Of a DNA stretch of 64,000 bases, positions 42,525-51,656 are shown piece after piece. A program made the position numbers and the translations under genes. The notes beneath the pieces were generated by a model, which saw nothing but the letters and a program-made list of their open reading frames with translations, did no database searches and was not told the DNA's origin. The DNA is from Rhodopseudomonas julia (GTDB taxonomy: Bacteria > Pseudomonadota > Alphaproteobacteria > Rhizobiales > Afifellaceae), in NCBI RefSeq assembly GCF_030813515.1, contig NZ_JAUSUK010000002.1:1178001-1242000 (forward strand), in the 5' to 3' direction. Position 1 is the stretch's first letter. Each line of letters begins with the position of its first letter.

Positions 42525-45134
42525 ATGTCAATGCCGGGGGGCACGACCGACCCTGCGATCGTCTTGTCGAATGTCTGGAAGATTTTTGGCGAACGCTCGG
42601 AAGAGGCTCTTGAGGCGATTGAAACGGAGCAGCTCGACAAAGCCGAGGTACAATCTCGCTTCAACTGCGTCGTCGGCGTCGCCGATGCGAGCATAGAGGT
42701 CGCGCGCGGCGAGATCTTCTGCGTGATGGGATTGTCTGGCTCAGGCAAGTCCACTCTCGTGCGCCATATCAACCGCCTCCTCGAACCGACCTCGGGGCGG
42801 ATCGAGGTCGAGGGCCAGGATGTGATGGCCATGGGCGACGACGCGCTGCGCCGTCTGCGAGCCCAGACAATTGGCATGGTCTTCCAGAACTTTGGTCTCC
42901 TGCCGCACCGCACCGTCCGCGATAATGTGGGGCTGCCGCTCGAGGTCCAGAGCGTTCCCAAGCTCGACCGTTTCGATCAGGCCGAACGCTGCCTCGACCT
43001 CGTCGATCTCGGCGATTGGGGCGACAGTTTCGCCCATGAGCTTTCCGGCGGCATGCAGCAACGTGTCGGTCTGGCGCGCGCTCTCGCGGCCGATCCCGAC
43101 ATCCTTCTCATGGACGAGCCGTTTTCGGCGCTCGACCCTTTGATCCGCCGGCAATTGCAGGCAGAATTCATGGCTCTGTCGAAAGAGCTGCACAAGACGA
43201 CGGTCTTCATCACCCACGATCTCGATGAGGCGATTCGCATCGGCGATCGCATCGCCATCATGAAAGATGGCCGTATCGTGCAGACTGGGACGCCCGAGGA
43301 GATCGTGACCGACCCGGCCGATGATTATGTGGCCGATTTCGTCTCGGGCATCTCAAGGCTGAAACTGGTCCATGCCGCGAAGATTATGCGGCCGTTGCCG
43401 GCGCCCGGCGAGGCGGGCATGGATCTGACATCTGCGCCGCGCGCTCCTGTCGGTGCCGATCTCGATAGCCTCGTGGATCTCGTTCTGGCGCGAAAAGAAG
43501 ACATCGTCATCGTCGACGAGAACGATGCAGAAGTCGGTCTCGTGACGCAGACGGATCTCCTGCGGGGCGTCCAGGGAGGCAAGGAGCAAGCGGTCGAGGT
43601 GGAAACACAATCGGCCGCCGCTTTCGAGGTGGGGGCGGCGACGTCCCGCAAGGAGCAGAACGCACTCATCGCCGATTTCGTGGGTCGCGGTGCTCGCCAC
43701 TACATTCCTGCATTCCGCCGCATCGGCGAGGGGCGGTGGGGCGTCTTCAACATCGGTGCAGTCATCTTTGGGCCGATCTGGGCCGGGGCACGGTCGCTCT
43801 GGTCCGTTTTTTGGGCCTTCGTTATTCTGGAACTGATCGGCCTTGTACAAATTGGTCGCGGCTTTCTCGGTGATCTCGGCAGTGACGCGGCTCTCCGCGC
43901 GGCTTCGCTTCTTGCGCGTGCCGATGCCCGGGCGGAGCGCGCCGCCGAAGCGGCTGCTTCAGGCGCGGACAACGCCGCGCGTCTTGCGGCCAGCGCGGAC
44001 AGGCTGCGTGATATTGCTGCCTCAGCGCAGACGGAAGCGGATGCTCTTTCGGCGCAGTCGACGCAGGTCGCTCTAATCGGTCTCGGCATCTTCGTTGTCG
44101 TCAAACTCATTGAAGGCCTGACCGCGGATCGTGCGCTCGAATGGCGCTTCACCCATTGGCGTTCGGACCGCTCGATACGCTCCGGACTGTCCTGGATGGG
44201 TGCGGCGATCGCAACCCTGCTGGTTGCCTTCATCTATCCCGTCACGATCTATCGGTTCTCGGCGGCCGAACCACCGGCATGGCTGACGACCTTTCCCGCT
44301 GACAGCGCGATCCGTGCGAGCGCGGCTCGGTGGATCGATCACGCGTTCGATTGGCTCGCGATTGCCGGCGAGGGATTTTTCGATTCTATCACGACGGTCG
44401 TTCGGGCACTCCTCGATACACTCGAACTGATGCTGGTGGCGACGCCCTGGCCTGTGGTCATGGTGGCGATTTGCGCCATCGCCTGGCTTCTCGCCGGCGC
44501 GCGGGTCGCGATTTTCACCGCTGCGGCGCTGGCCTATCTCGCATTCTTCGGTTTCTGGGAGAAATCGATGGCGACCGTGGCGCTGCTCGGAGCTGCCGCG
44601 GTGATCTGCGTCGTTATCGGCGTGCCGCTCGGCATTTGGTTTGCAAAGTCGGACCGTGCCTACACGGCCGCCAGACCGGTGCTCGATTTCATGCAGACCA
44701 TGCCGGCCTTCGTCTATTTGATCCCGGTGATCGCATTTTTCGGGACTGGTAAGCCTCCCGGCATCCTGGCGACACTCGTCTTCGGCATGCCACCTGTCAT
44801 CCGGCTGACCGCGCTCGGTATGAAAGGTGTGCCCTATGACGTCACCGAGGCGGCATCTGCCTTCGGCGCGACGCGGACCTTCCGGCTTTGGAAGGTCGAG
44901 CTGCCGCTCGCCATGCCGTCCATCAAGACGGGGATCAACCAGACCATTCTGATGTGTCTGTCGATGGTGGTCATCGCCTCGCTGATCGGTGCGAAGGGCC
45001 TCGGGGAGGATGTCCTCGAAGCTCTGCAATATGCGGCTGAAGGACAGGGGATGCTCGCGGGCCTCGCCATCCTTTTCTGTGCCATGGCGCTTGACCGGAT
45101 CGTCGCCGGACGCGCGCCCGCAAAGTCGGCCTGA
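42525..45134 (+). CDS. Fused ProV-ProW-type glycine betaine/proline betaine ABC transporter (ATPase + insert + permease)
   Basis: This 869-residue protein joins two normally separate subunits. Residues 1-285 are a ProV/OpuAA ATPase: Walker A GLSGSGKST (69-77), signature LSGGMQQR (173-180), Walker B ILLMDEP (193-199), switch His231. A single CBS-like segment lies at about 312-350. Residues 385-446 (YIPAFRRIGEGRWGVFNIGA, then FGPIWAGARSLW) resemble DUF2628, with one or two membrane segments. An alanine-rich helical region (455-512) and further helices (about 515-532, 555-575) lead into a ProW/OpuAB permease (600-860) with the EAA loop EAASAFGATRTFRLWKVELP. The binding-protein gene follows. Osmoprotectant uptake is the likely role. 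Confidence 0.9.
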   Translation: MSMPGGTTDPAIVLSNVWKIFGERSEEALEAIETEQLDKAEVQSRFNCVVGVADASIEVARGEIFCVMGLSGSGKSTLVRHINRLLEPTSGRIEVEGQDVMAMGDDALRRLRAQTIGMVFQNFGLLPHRTVRDNVGLPLEVQSVPKLDRFDQAERCLDLVDLGDWGDSFAHELSGGMQQRVGLARALAADPDILLMDEPFSALDPLIRRQLQAEFMALSKELHKTTVFITHDLDEAIRIGDRIAIMKDGRIVQTGTPEEIVTDPADDYVADFVSGISRLKLVHAAKIMRPLPAPGEAGMDLTSAPRAPVGADLDSLVDLVLARKEDIVIVDENDAEVGLVTQTDLLRGVQGGKEQAVEVETQSAAAFEVGAATSRKEQNALIADFVGRGARHYIPAFRRIGEGRWGVFNIGAVIFGPIWAGARSLWSVFWAFVILELIGLVQIGRGFLGDLGSDAALRAASLLARADARAERAAEAAASGADNAARLAASADRLRDIAASAQTEADALSAQSTQVALIGLGIFVVVKLIEGLTADRALEWRFTHWRSDRSIRSGLSWMGAAIATLLVAFIYPVTIYRFSAAEPPAWLTTFPADSAIRASAARWIDHAFDWLAIAGEGFFDSITTVVRALLDTLELMLVATPWPVVMVAICAIAWLLAGARVAIFTAAALAYLAFFGFWEKSMATVALLGAAAVICVVIGVPLGIWFAKSDRAYTAARPVLDFMQTMPAFVYLIPVIAFFGTGKPPGILATLVFGMPPVIRLTALGMKGVPYDVTEAASAFGATRTFRLWKVELPLAMPSIKTGINQTILMCLSMVVIASLIGAKGLGEDVLEALQYAAEGQGMLAGLAILFCAMALDRIVAGRAPAKSA

Positions 45135-45140
45135 GGGCCC

Positions 45141-45158
45141 GCTGCGCTAAGGCGCAGC
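45141..45158 (+). repeat. Intercistronic hairpin between the fused transporter gene and proX-like gene
   Basis: A perfect 7-bp stem GCTGCGC/GCGCAGC with a 4-base loop lies seven bases after the stop of the fused gene. No T-tract follows, so it is not a terminator; it could protect or split the message and raise expression of the binding protein relative to the membrane subunit. Confidence 0.55.
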
Positions 45159-45188
45159 CTAAAAAACGAACCTATGAGAGGATACAGT

Positions 45189-46136
45189 ATGAAGTCGCTT
45201 GTCTATTCCGCTGCTGCGGCAGCCTTGCTGATCGGCAGCAGCGCGCAGGCCGCCGATATCACCATCGGCGTGCCGAGCTGGCCGTCGGCCAAGGCCGGGG
45301 CCGCGATCCTGAAGAACCTCGCGGAGCAGGAGTTCGGCGCTAATGTCACGCTGACGCCAGGAACGAACCCCGTCATCTTCGCTGCCATGGCGTCCGGGAA
45401 AGGCGATATGGATGTGCATCCGGAAGTCTGGTTGCCGAACATCCAGAGCATTGTCGACGAGTACAAGGACAACGTTGTTCTCGGCGACACGATGTTCGAA
45501 GGCGAGCAGGGTGATTGCGTGACGAAAGCGACGGCCGACAAGCTCGGCATTTCGTCCATCACCGATCTTGCGGACCCGGAGATCGCAAAACAGTTCGATT
45601 CCGATGGGGACGGGAAGGGTGAATTCTGGGTGGGCGCGACCGGTTGGGCCTCCGCAAACACCGAAAAGGTCAAGATGCGCAGCTATGGGCTGGCCGAGCT
45701 CTACGAGCCTGAGACCATCGATGAAGCGCTCGCCTATGCGCGGATCGGGGAGAAGGAGAAGAAGGGCGAGCCTTACGTCTTCTACTGCTACACGCCGCAC
45801 CACATTTTCGCGCAGTACGACCTCGTGATGCTCGACGAGCCAGCGCACGACGACGCGAAATGGAACATGATCCAGCCGGACGAAGATCCGCAGTGGTACG
45901 AGAAATCGAGCGTGTCGACGGCCTGGAAGCCGGCCGAGATCCATCTCGCCTACTCGAAGTCGCTCGAAGAACGCGCCCCCGAGCTGATCACGCTCTTCGA
46001 CAATTACAGCCCCACGAGTGACATGGTCGCCGACTGGACATACCAGATCGCGGTTAAGGGCCGGGACGAGAACGAACTCGCCCAGGAATGGATCGCCGAC
46101 CATCCGGATGTCGTGGACAAGTGGCTGGGCCTGTAG
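45189..46136 (+). CDS. Glycine betaine-type periplasmic substrate-binding protein (ProX/OpuAC)
   Basis: This 315-residue protein captures quaternary ammonium osmolytes for the fused importer. It has a signal peptide (MKSLVYSAAAAALLIGSSAQAAD) and an OpuAC domain: ITIGVPSWPSAKAGAAILKN, GDMDVHPEVWLPN, and YCYTPHHIF, with several Trp/Tyr residues that could form the aromatic cage typical of betaine sites. The ATG at 45189 follows AGAGGA. It is the last gene of the operon, and a terminator follows. Confidence 0.92.
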   Translation: MKSLVYSAAAAALLIGSSAQAADITIGVPSWPSAKAGAAILKNLAEQEFGANVTLTPGTNPVIFAAMASGKGDMDVHPEVWLPNIQSIVDEYKDNVVLGDTMFEGEQGDCVTKATADKLGISSITDLADPEIAKQFDSDGDGKGEFWVGATGWASANTEKVKMRSYGLAELYEPETIDEALAYARIGEKEKKGEPYVFYCYTPHHIFAQYDLVMLDEPAHDDAKWNMIQPDEDPQWYEKSSVSTAWKPAEIHLAYSKSLEERAPELITLFDNYSPTSDMVADWTYQIAVKGRDENELAQEWIADHPDVVDKWLGL

Positions 46137-46156
46137 AGGGCTCGATCTGAATGAAG

Positions 46157-46187
46157 GACTGCTGCGCTTTCGAGCGCGGCAGTCTTT
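46157..46187 (+). terminator. Rho-independent terminator after the proX-like gene
   Basis: A 12-bp stem (GACTGCTGCGCT with AGCGCGGCAGTC, one T-G pair) is closed by a TTCG tetraloop and followed by TTT. It lies 20 bases after the stop. Confidence 0.85.
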
Positions 46188-46201
46188 ACTGCGCGCTCGA
46201 C

Positions 46202-47893
46202 CTAGATGGTGGCGATGTAGCGCCGCCCGACGGCTTCACGAATGCGCCGGCGGCTTTCCTGAGGTGAGAGACTGCGATCGAATGAAATCGCCTCGCATTC
46301 TCTCGCCAGGGCCTCGTCTTTGATGACATGGCGGAACCAGGCCGAATAATCGCCCGCCCGCAAATGGTATTCCCAGGTTTCGTCATCGACCTGATAACCG
46401 AGCTCCAGGAAGCTTGAGAGGTTGTGGGCGCACAGGGAGATGCTGCCTCGCGCTCCGCGGAAATAGAAGCTGTGTTCGACCCCGACATCGCCGACCGCAT
46501 ATTTTCCGGAGTGGCGATGATGGAGCTGTTGCGGCAGGTCGATTTTTATCCGCCGTGGCACTTTCTCCCCGACGAACCAACAAAGCGCTTCGTTCTCGCC
46601 GCAGGCGACGGGAGGAGCGACGTCGCGCCCCTGGATGGCGGCGACGATTTCGATCACTTCCGGAGCGGTCTTGCCAAAAGCGAGGATCGTTTCTGCCGCT
46701 GCCACCGCCTGATGCGCGAGCGAGCGCGGACTGACCGTGATCATGACGGTGGCCGGGATACTCTCCGGAAGCTTGTGCACATTCTCATGGCCTGCCGGCA
46801 GGATGTGATGGGCTTCGTCGATGATGAGCCAATGAGGACGTCCAGTGTGACGGTGCAGCTCGGTGATCGCGGGCAGCAAATCCGCGAAAAGTTGCCTGCG
46901 TTCGGTGAGCGTCAGAGCGACCGCGTTGATGACGACGTTGAGGTCGGCGGCATGCAAAAGACGCAGCGCCTCCCCAGGAAGAGGAGGTGTTGCGAGACTG
47001 CCGATCTGGACGGCGTGGTCCAGGTCCTCATAATCCCCCTCGGGATCGATGACGCAAAACTCCAGGCCCCTTTCGACCATCCGTTCGCTCAGAAGCTTCG
47101 CAAAGCGTGACTTGCCGATCCCGGAATCGCCGCCGATCAAGACCCGTGTATCGGCCTCGATGTAGATGTCCTCGCCATCCGCGTCATTGCCAATTCTGAG
47201 ACCGCGTCGGGCCGGCGGCAGGATATGCGCATCCTGGCAAAGGATTGCGTCGATGAGTTCCACCACCCCTGCACCGTGGTCACGCGTGAGGCGGATATCT
47301 GCTGCATTTCGAAGGGCGGGCAACGCGTTCGCAACGGCCGCCGAGCAGCCGCAGGCGCCAAGAAACGCGTGATCGTTTTCCGCGTCGCCCACAGCGACCA
47401 CATTCGGCGCTGAAATGTCGAGATGCCGAAGGGCGGCCCGCAACCCCGAAGCCTTGTTCACGCCCGGCGGGAGAACCATCACGGCACCCTTGTTGAAGGT
47501 AATCTGGAGTTCCAGGCCCAGTTCATGGATGGCTGCGAGAACCTCCCGTTCATGTGGCTCCCAGGTGGCGAGAATGACGCGGCCGATGGAGATTGGCTCG
47601 ACGTGGCGTTCGAGCAGCCTTTCGACGAGAGCGTGCGGGGGTGGTTCTGCCAGGGTCGTCTCGGTTCCGTTGCGCGGTTCATAGAGAACCGCACCGTTTT
47701 CCGCGATGATCAGGTCGAAGAGCGCAAAATCGGCGAAGGCGGCTTTGAGCGGCACCAGCTCGCGACCTGTCACGAGGATGAGGCGGCGCCCGCTCTCCTT
47801 GAGCCGTCGAAGCGCCTCGCACGTCTCGGGAGCGACGAACCCGTCATGGGCAAGCGTACCGTCATAGTCGGTCGCAAGGGCGAGGAAGTGCAT
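46202..47893 (-). CDS. HAD-IIB phosphatase fused to a HerA/DUF87-like P-loop ATPase
   Basis: This 563-residue protein is built of three parts. Residues 1-220 are a Cof-type HAD phosphatase: nucleophile aspartates in ATDYDGT (D9, D11), TGR at 42-44, lysine in GVNKASGL (K147) and the metal-binding GDAENDHAF (169-177). Residues 240-455 are a P-loop ATPase with Walker A GGDSGIGKS (254-262), DPEGDY (283-288), a HerA-type motif, and Walker B WLIIDEAHH (355-363). Residues 465-563 are a helical tail (HLRAGDYSAWFRHVI). No signal peptide or membrane helix is seen. The ATG at 47893 is supported by GGGAG; upstream open frame to 48352 has no homology features. The function is not known; a sugar-phosphate phosphatase role for the HAD part is a guess. 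Confidence 0.85.
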   Translation of the reverse strand: MHFLALATDYDGTLAHDGFVAPETCEALRRLKESGRRLILVTGRELVPLKAAFADFALFDLIIAENGAVLYEPRNGTETTLAEPPPHALVERLLERHVEPISIGRVILATWEPHEREVLAAIHELGLELQITFNKGAVMVLPPGVNKASGLRAALRHLDISAPNVVAVGDAENDHAFLGACGCSAAVANALPALRNAADIRLTRDHGAGVVELIDAILCQDAHILPPARRGLRIGNDADGEDIYIEADTRVLIGGDSGIGKSRFAKLLSERMVERGLEFCVIDPEGDYEDLDHAVQIGSLATPPLPGEALRLLHAADLNVVINAVALTLTERRQLFADLLPAITELHRHTGRPHWLIIDEAHHILPAGHENVHKLPESIPATVMITVSPRSLAHQAVAAAETILAFGKTAPEVIEIVAAIQGRDVAPPVACGENEALCWFVGEKVPRRIKIDLPQQLHHRHSGKYAVGDVGVEHSFYFRGARGSISLCAHNLSSFLELGYQVDDETWEYHLRAGDYSAWFRHVIKDEALARECEAISFDRSLSPQESRRRIREAVGRRYIATI

Positions 47894-48124
47894 GTACGAT
47901 CTCCCTGCCTGTCGGCATCGCTTGTTGCAATGAACCAATGCCGATGCCCCATCATAAGCCCCAGCCTGGATTTCGCCATACCGCGAGTTGTCCCGTAGAA
48001 GCCCACCGCAGCCATCTCCGGTCGGTACGGATCTGATCTGGGACGGGCTTTCGTCTGCCGGCCGACTTCGTGCTATGGCCGGTTCGGTCGCGATCTCAAG
48101 ACAGCGCGTTGAGGAGGGACGGAG

Positions 48125-49090
48125 ATGCAAGCTCCGCTCATAGCTTTGACGGGAGCCTCCGGCTTTATCGGTCGTCACCTTCTCGATGACCTTCGTGCAC
48201 ATGGCTTCCGGGTCCGCGTGCTGCTGCGCCGCCCCATCAATGAGCTTCTGACGGCCGATTCCGCCTTGATCGGCGATCTCGCCCAGCCCGCCAACCTTGC
48301 GCGCGCACTGGAAGAGGTCGACGCGATCGTTCACTCGGCTGGGATCGCGCACGCCGCGTCCGGATTACCGGAAGTCGATTACCGCACCATCAACACGGAG
48401 GCGACCTTGAGACTGGCGGAAGCCGGAGCGCGGGCAGGAGCACGGCGCTTTGTGTTTCTGTCATCGGTGCGGGCCCAGAGCGGGCCGTCGGCGGAGGGTG
48501 TTCTCGACGAAACCCGACCGCCCGAACCCACCGACGCTTATGGCCGCTCCAAGCTTGCGGCCGAAGAGGGGCTTTCGAGCCTCGGTATCGATTTTGTCAG
48601 CCTGCGTCCGGTCCTGGTCTATGGGCCCGGCGTGAAAGGGAATATGGCGGCTTTGCTGCGTCTGGCGAAGAGCCCTTATCCGTTGCCGCTTGCGAGCCTC
48701 AAGGCGCGACGGTCGCTCCTGGCGGTCGAGAATTTGGCGGAAGCCGTGCGATGCGGCCTCGCCCATCCGAAACCTATCTCGGGCGCCTATCTCGTCGCCG
48801 ACGACATGCCTTTGACGCTTCCGGACATGCTGCGGGCGATGCGTGTGGGGCTCGACCGGCCGCCTCGGCTCTTGCCGGTTCCTCAAGCTCTCTTCTCTGT
48901 CGGGGCGCGGCTCGTTGGACGGGCAGAAATCCTCGAACGGCTTGCCGGCAATCTGGTGGTTGATTGCAGTGCGCTCAAGCGCCTCGGTTGGCGGCCTCGG
49001 CTTGCAAGTGTCGAGGGGCTCGCGCGTCTTGCACGTTCAAGCGCTGCGACTGATGCCGCGGGTGACGGAGCGCGTGAAACCTCGGCATGA
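48125..49090 (+). CDS. NAD(P)-dependent epimerase/dehydratase (extended SDR)
   Basis: This 321-residue Rossmann-fold protein of the nucleotide-sugar epimerase/dehydratase family has the cofactor-binding TGASGFIGRHL at 9-19, the SSV of the active site (FLSSVRAQSG), and the catalytic Y-x3-K in DAYGRSKLAAE. The later LRPVLVYGPGVKGNMAALLRL is typical of UDP-sugar epimerases. The actual substrate is not deducible. GAGGAGGG precedes the ATG. It diverges from the HAD-ATPase gene across about 230 bases with no visible operator. Confidence 0.87.
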   Translation: MQAPLIALTGASGFIGRHLLDDLRAHGFRVRVLLRRPINELLTADSALIGDLAQPANLARALEEVDAIVHSAGIAHAASGLPEVDYRTINTEATLRLAEAGARAGARRFVFLSSVRAQSGPSAEGVLDETRPPEPTDAYGRSKLAAEEGLSSLGIDFVSLRPVLVYGPGVKGNMAALLRLAKSPYPLPLASLKARRSLLAVENLAEAVRCGLAHPKPISGAYLVADDMPLTLPDMLRAMRVGLDRPPRLLPVPQALFSVGARLVGRAEILERLAGNLVVDCSALKRLGWRPRLASVEGLARLARSSAATDAAGDGARETSA

Positions 49091-49489
49091 AGCGCTGGGT
49101 TTTCGCCTCGAGGCTCATCCGATCTTTGACCGTCGACGGCAAGCTGAACCTGTGAGGTGAGACCGGCGCCTCCTTCCGCCTGTTCGGTGCTCTCACAAAG
49201 TGATGCCACTCTGTCTGGCGGAGCAGAGATCCCGTCAGCTTCGGGCTCCCATCTCCGGCCGGCGCACCGACGCCTGCGCCAGACTCCTTTCCTTGCCGAC
49301 GACATCTCTGCCTGCGACAATTTCGCCGGGCGGCTTGCCCCCACCATGTAGCCCTGACCTATACCGATGCTGGGAGATCATCCTTTGGGAGCTCAATAGG
49401 GCAATCGCCCGAGCGAAAGCTGTCTGACGCTTCGGGTCTCGCGGGATGGTTGAGGAGAGATCTGCAAGTCAGCGGGATAAACATACACA
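49091..49489. other. Intergenic region before the AGCS symporter gene
   Basis: About 400 bases contain no convincing coding frame on either strand; the short frames seen have no start signals or protein-like composition. Glycine riboswitches sometimes precede AGCS genes, so I looked for the conserved blocks of that motif and did not find them. The promoter for the symporter is presumably here but no clear -35/-10 pair was recognised. Confidence 0.5.
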
Positions 49490-50836
49490 ATGGAAGATTT
49501 GTCGTCTTTTTTGGCGAGTGTGAGCTCTTTTGTCTGGGGCCCGGTCATGCTCGTCCTGCTTTTGGGAACGGGCCTTTACCTCACGCTTGGCCTCGGCTTT
49601 CTGCCGCAAAGGAAGCTTGGTTACGGCTTCCGGCTCGCACTCGGCGGGCGTAAGGCTCAACATGGCGACGAAGGCGAGATCACGCCGTTTCAGGCGCTGA
49701 CCACCGCACTTTCCGCAACGATCGGTACAGGAAATATCGCTGGCGTCGCGACCGCCATCTTCCTTGGCGGCCCGGGTGCCGTTTTCTGGATGTGGCTGAC
49801 GGCCCTCGTCGGCATGGCGACCAAATACGCCGAGGCGGTGCTGGCGGTCCGGTATCGCGAAAGCGACGAGAACGGCCGCTTTGTCGGCGGTCCAATGTAC
49901 TACATCCGCAACGGGCTTGGGCCGCGCTTCGCCTGGCTTGGCTGGCTCTTTGCGTTTTTTGCGACCATTGCCGCCTTTGGCATTGGCAATACGGTGCAGT
50001 CGAATTCCGTGGCGCGCGCGCTCGAGGGCACGCTCGGCGTGCCATATGTCGCGACAGGCCTCGTCCTTGCCGTTCTGACCTTTCTCGTCATCATTGGTGG
50101 CGTCAAGCGCATCGGCAGTGTGGCGGAGCATCTCGTGCCGCTGATGGCGGTCCTCTATGTCGGCGGTGCACTCATCATTCTGGCGCTCAATATCGCCGAC
50201 GTGCCGGCCGCGCTTGCGACGATCTTCTCTGATGCGTTCAGCGGGACCGCCGCCGCCGGGGGCTTTGCCGGGGCAGGGGTGCTTGCCGCGATCCGCTTTG
50301 GCGTCGCGCGTGGCGTGTTTTCCAACGAAGCAGGTCTCGGTAGCGCGCCGATCGCCCACGCTGCGGCAAAAACCAGCGATCCTGTGCGTCAGGGCAGCAT
50401 CGCGATGCTCGGCACGTTCATCGATACGATCGTGGTCTGCACCATGACGGCACTCGTCATCATCACGACGGGCGCGTGGACGAGCGGCGAGACGGGTGCT
50501 GAACTTTCTGCGCTCGCGTTCGACACCGGAATGGCCGGCGGCAGCTGGATCGTCACCTTCGGGCTCGTGGTCTTCGCCTTCACCACCATCCTCGGCTGGA
50601 GCTATTATGGCGAGAGGGCCGCAGAGTTCATCTTCGGATCGAAGGTCATCCTGCCGTTCCGACTTCTCTGGGTGGCGGCGCTCGTCGTCGGGGCTGTCGC
50701 GGACCTCGGGCTCATCTGGACCGTGGCCGATATCATGAATGCGTTGATGGCGATCCCGAACCTCATCGCCCTCATTGCGCTCAGCGGCACGGTGTTCGCC
50801 ATCAGCCGGGCCTACTTCAAGAACGGCCAGAGCTGA
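49490..50836 (+). CDS. Alanine/glycine:cation symporter family protein (AGCS)
   Basis: This 448-residue inner-membrane protein imports alanine or glycine with Na+ or H+. Family motifs are clear: FQALTTALSATIGTGNIAGVATAIFLGGPGAVFWMW, KYAEAVLAVRYRE, GGPMYYIRNGLG, and RGVFSNEAGLGSAPIAHAAAKT, the most conserved segment of AGCS proteins. It has 10-11 hydrophobic helices. It is a single transcription unit ended by a strong terminator. Confidence 0.94.
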   Translation: MEDLSSFLASVSSFVWGPVMLVLLLGTGLYLTLGLGFLPQRKLGYGFRLALGGRKAQHGDEGEITPFQALTTALSATIGTGNIAGVATAIFLGGPGAVFWMWLTALVGMATKYAEAVLAVRYRESDENGRFVGGPMYYIRNGLGPRFAWLGWLFAFFATIAAFGIGNTVQSNSVARALEGTLGVPYVATGLVLAVLTFLVIIGGVKRIGSVAEHLVPLMAVLYVGGALIILALNIADVPAALATIFSDAFSGTAAAGGFAGAGVLAAIRFGVARGVFSNEAGLGSAPIAHAAAKTSDPVRQGSIAMLGTFIDTIVVCTMTALVIITTGAWTSGETGAELSALAFDTGMAGGSWIVTFGLVVFAFTTILGWSYYGERAAEFIFGSKVILPFRLLWVAALVVGAVADLGLIWTVADIMNALMAIPNLIALIALSGTVFAISRAYFKNGQS

Positions 50837-50869
50837 GCATCCGCGGAGCCTGGACCTTCTTTTAAATGG

Positions 50870-50904
50870 AAGGCCGGTTGCAGGTGCTGCAGCCGGCCTT
50901 TTCG
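50870..50904 (+). terminator. Rho-independent terminator after the AGCS gene
   Basis: A 14-bp stem (left arm 50870-50883, right arm 50887-50900, one T-G pair) with loop GTG is followed by TTTTCGTT. It is the strongest hairpin seen in the window. Confidence 0.92.
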
Positions 50905-50983
50905 TTATGGCATCGTGCCCCCGCTCGCCCTGGGCAACGACCTGTGGTTGCCATCACAGAGGCGAGCCATGTAGAATTCGCGC

Positions 50984-51544
50984 ATGCGCAAATTCCTCAA
51001 AGTCCTTCACACCTTGGCCTCTTGCGGCCTGATCGGTGGGATCGCCTGTTACATGATCCTGCTCATCTTTGCGCCCCAGGAAACGCCGGCCAATTACGCC
51101 GACATGCGCCAGGCGATCGCAGCCATCGCCGATTACGTCCTCATCCCCTCGATGGGTGTCGCCATCGTGTCCGGCCTCCTCTCAATGGCGGTCCATCGGC
51201 CTTACCAGGACAAAGGCTGGGCATTGCTCAAGCTCGCAATGGGCATCCTCATGTTCAAAGGCGTGCTGACGGTCGTGGGTGGCAAGGCGGATTATGTGGC
51301 TGCGGTCTCACGTCGGGTCGCAAATGGCGAACCGGCGGCCGACGTGCTGCAACAGGCGATCGGGCATGAATGGGGCGCCCTCATCGTGATCATGGCGTTG
51401 TCGGTCGCGAACGTCATTCTCGGCATCTGGCGACCAAAGCGCCTGCGTCCGAAATGGGCCAGGTCAGAAGAGCGGCCCCAGACGAGAAGACCCGCTGGCC
51501 ACGACGCCGTGGGCGAGAGCGAGCACAGCCTGCCGGCGGCATAG
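50984..51544 (+). CDS. Small integral membrane protein, DUF2269-like
   Basis: This 186-residue protein has four hydrophobic helices (about 5-27, 48-68, 82-100, 128-146) and a charged, Arg-rich cytoplasmic tail. It opens MRKFLKVLHTLASCGLIGGI; the early histidine and an overall four-helix plan resemble DUF2269/CopD-type membrane proteins. No function is known. The start at ATG 50984 lacks a good ribosome-binding site. It stands alone after the symporter terminator and ends about 110 bases before tRNA-Ser on the other strand. Confidence 0.7.
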   Translation: MRKFLKVLHTLASCGLIGGIACYMILLIFAPQETPANYADMRQAIAAIADYVLIPSMGVAIVSGLLSMAVHRPYQDKGWALLKLAMGILMFKGVLTVVGGKADYVAAVSRRVANGEPAADVLQQAIGHEWGALIVIMALSVANVILGIWRPKRLRPKWARSEERPQTRRPAGHDAVGESEHSLPAA

Positions 51545-51656
51545 AACTGCGGAGACGAGGGCCGCTCGACAGCGAAAACCCGGTGCGGTTCCAACCTCGT
51601 ACGCGCCAGCCGTACGGCGGCGCGCTGACGACTTCTTGCTGGTATTCTCGGGCTTA

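Noticed and set aside
47894-48352. N-terminal extension of the HAD-ATPase gene
   Set aside because: It overlaps the divergent epimerase gene and shows no domain; the HAD fold begins directly at the ATG at 47893.
49091-49489. Possible glycine riboswitch upstream of the AGCS symporter
   Set aside because: The conserved purine-rich blocks and tandem aptamer layout were not found on the forward strand.
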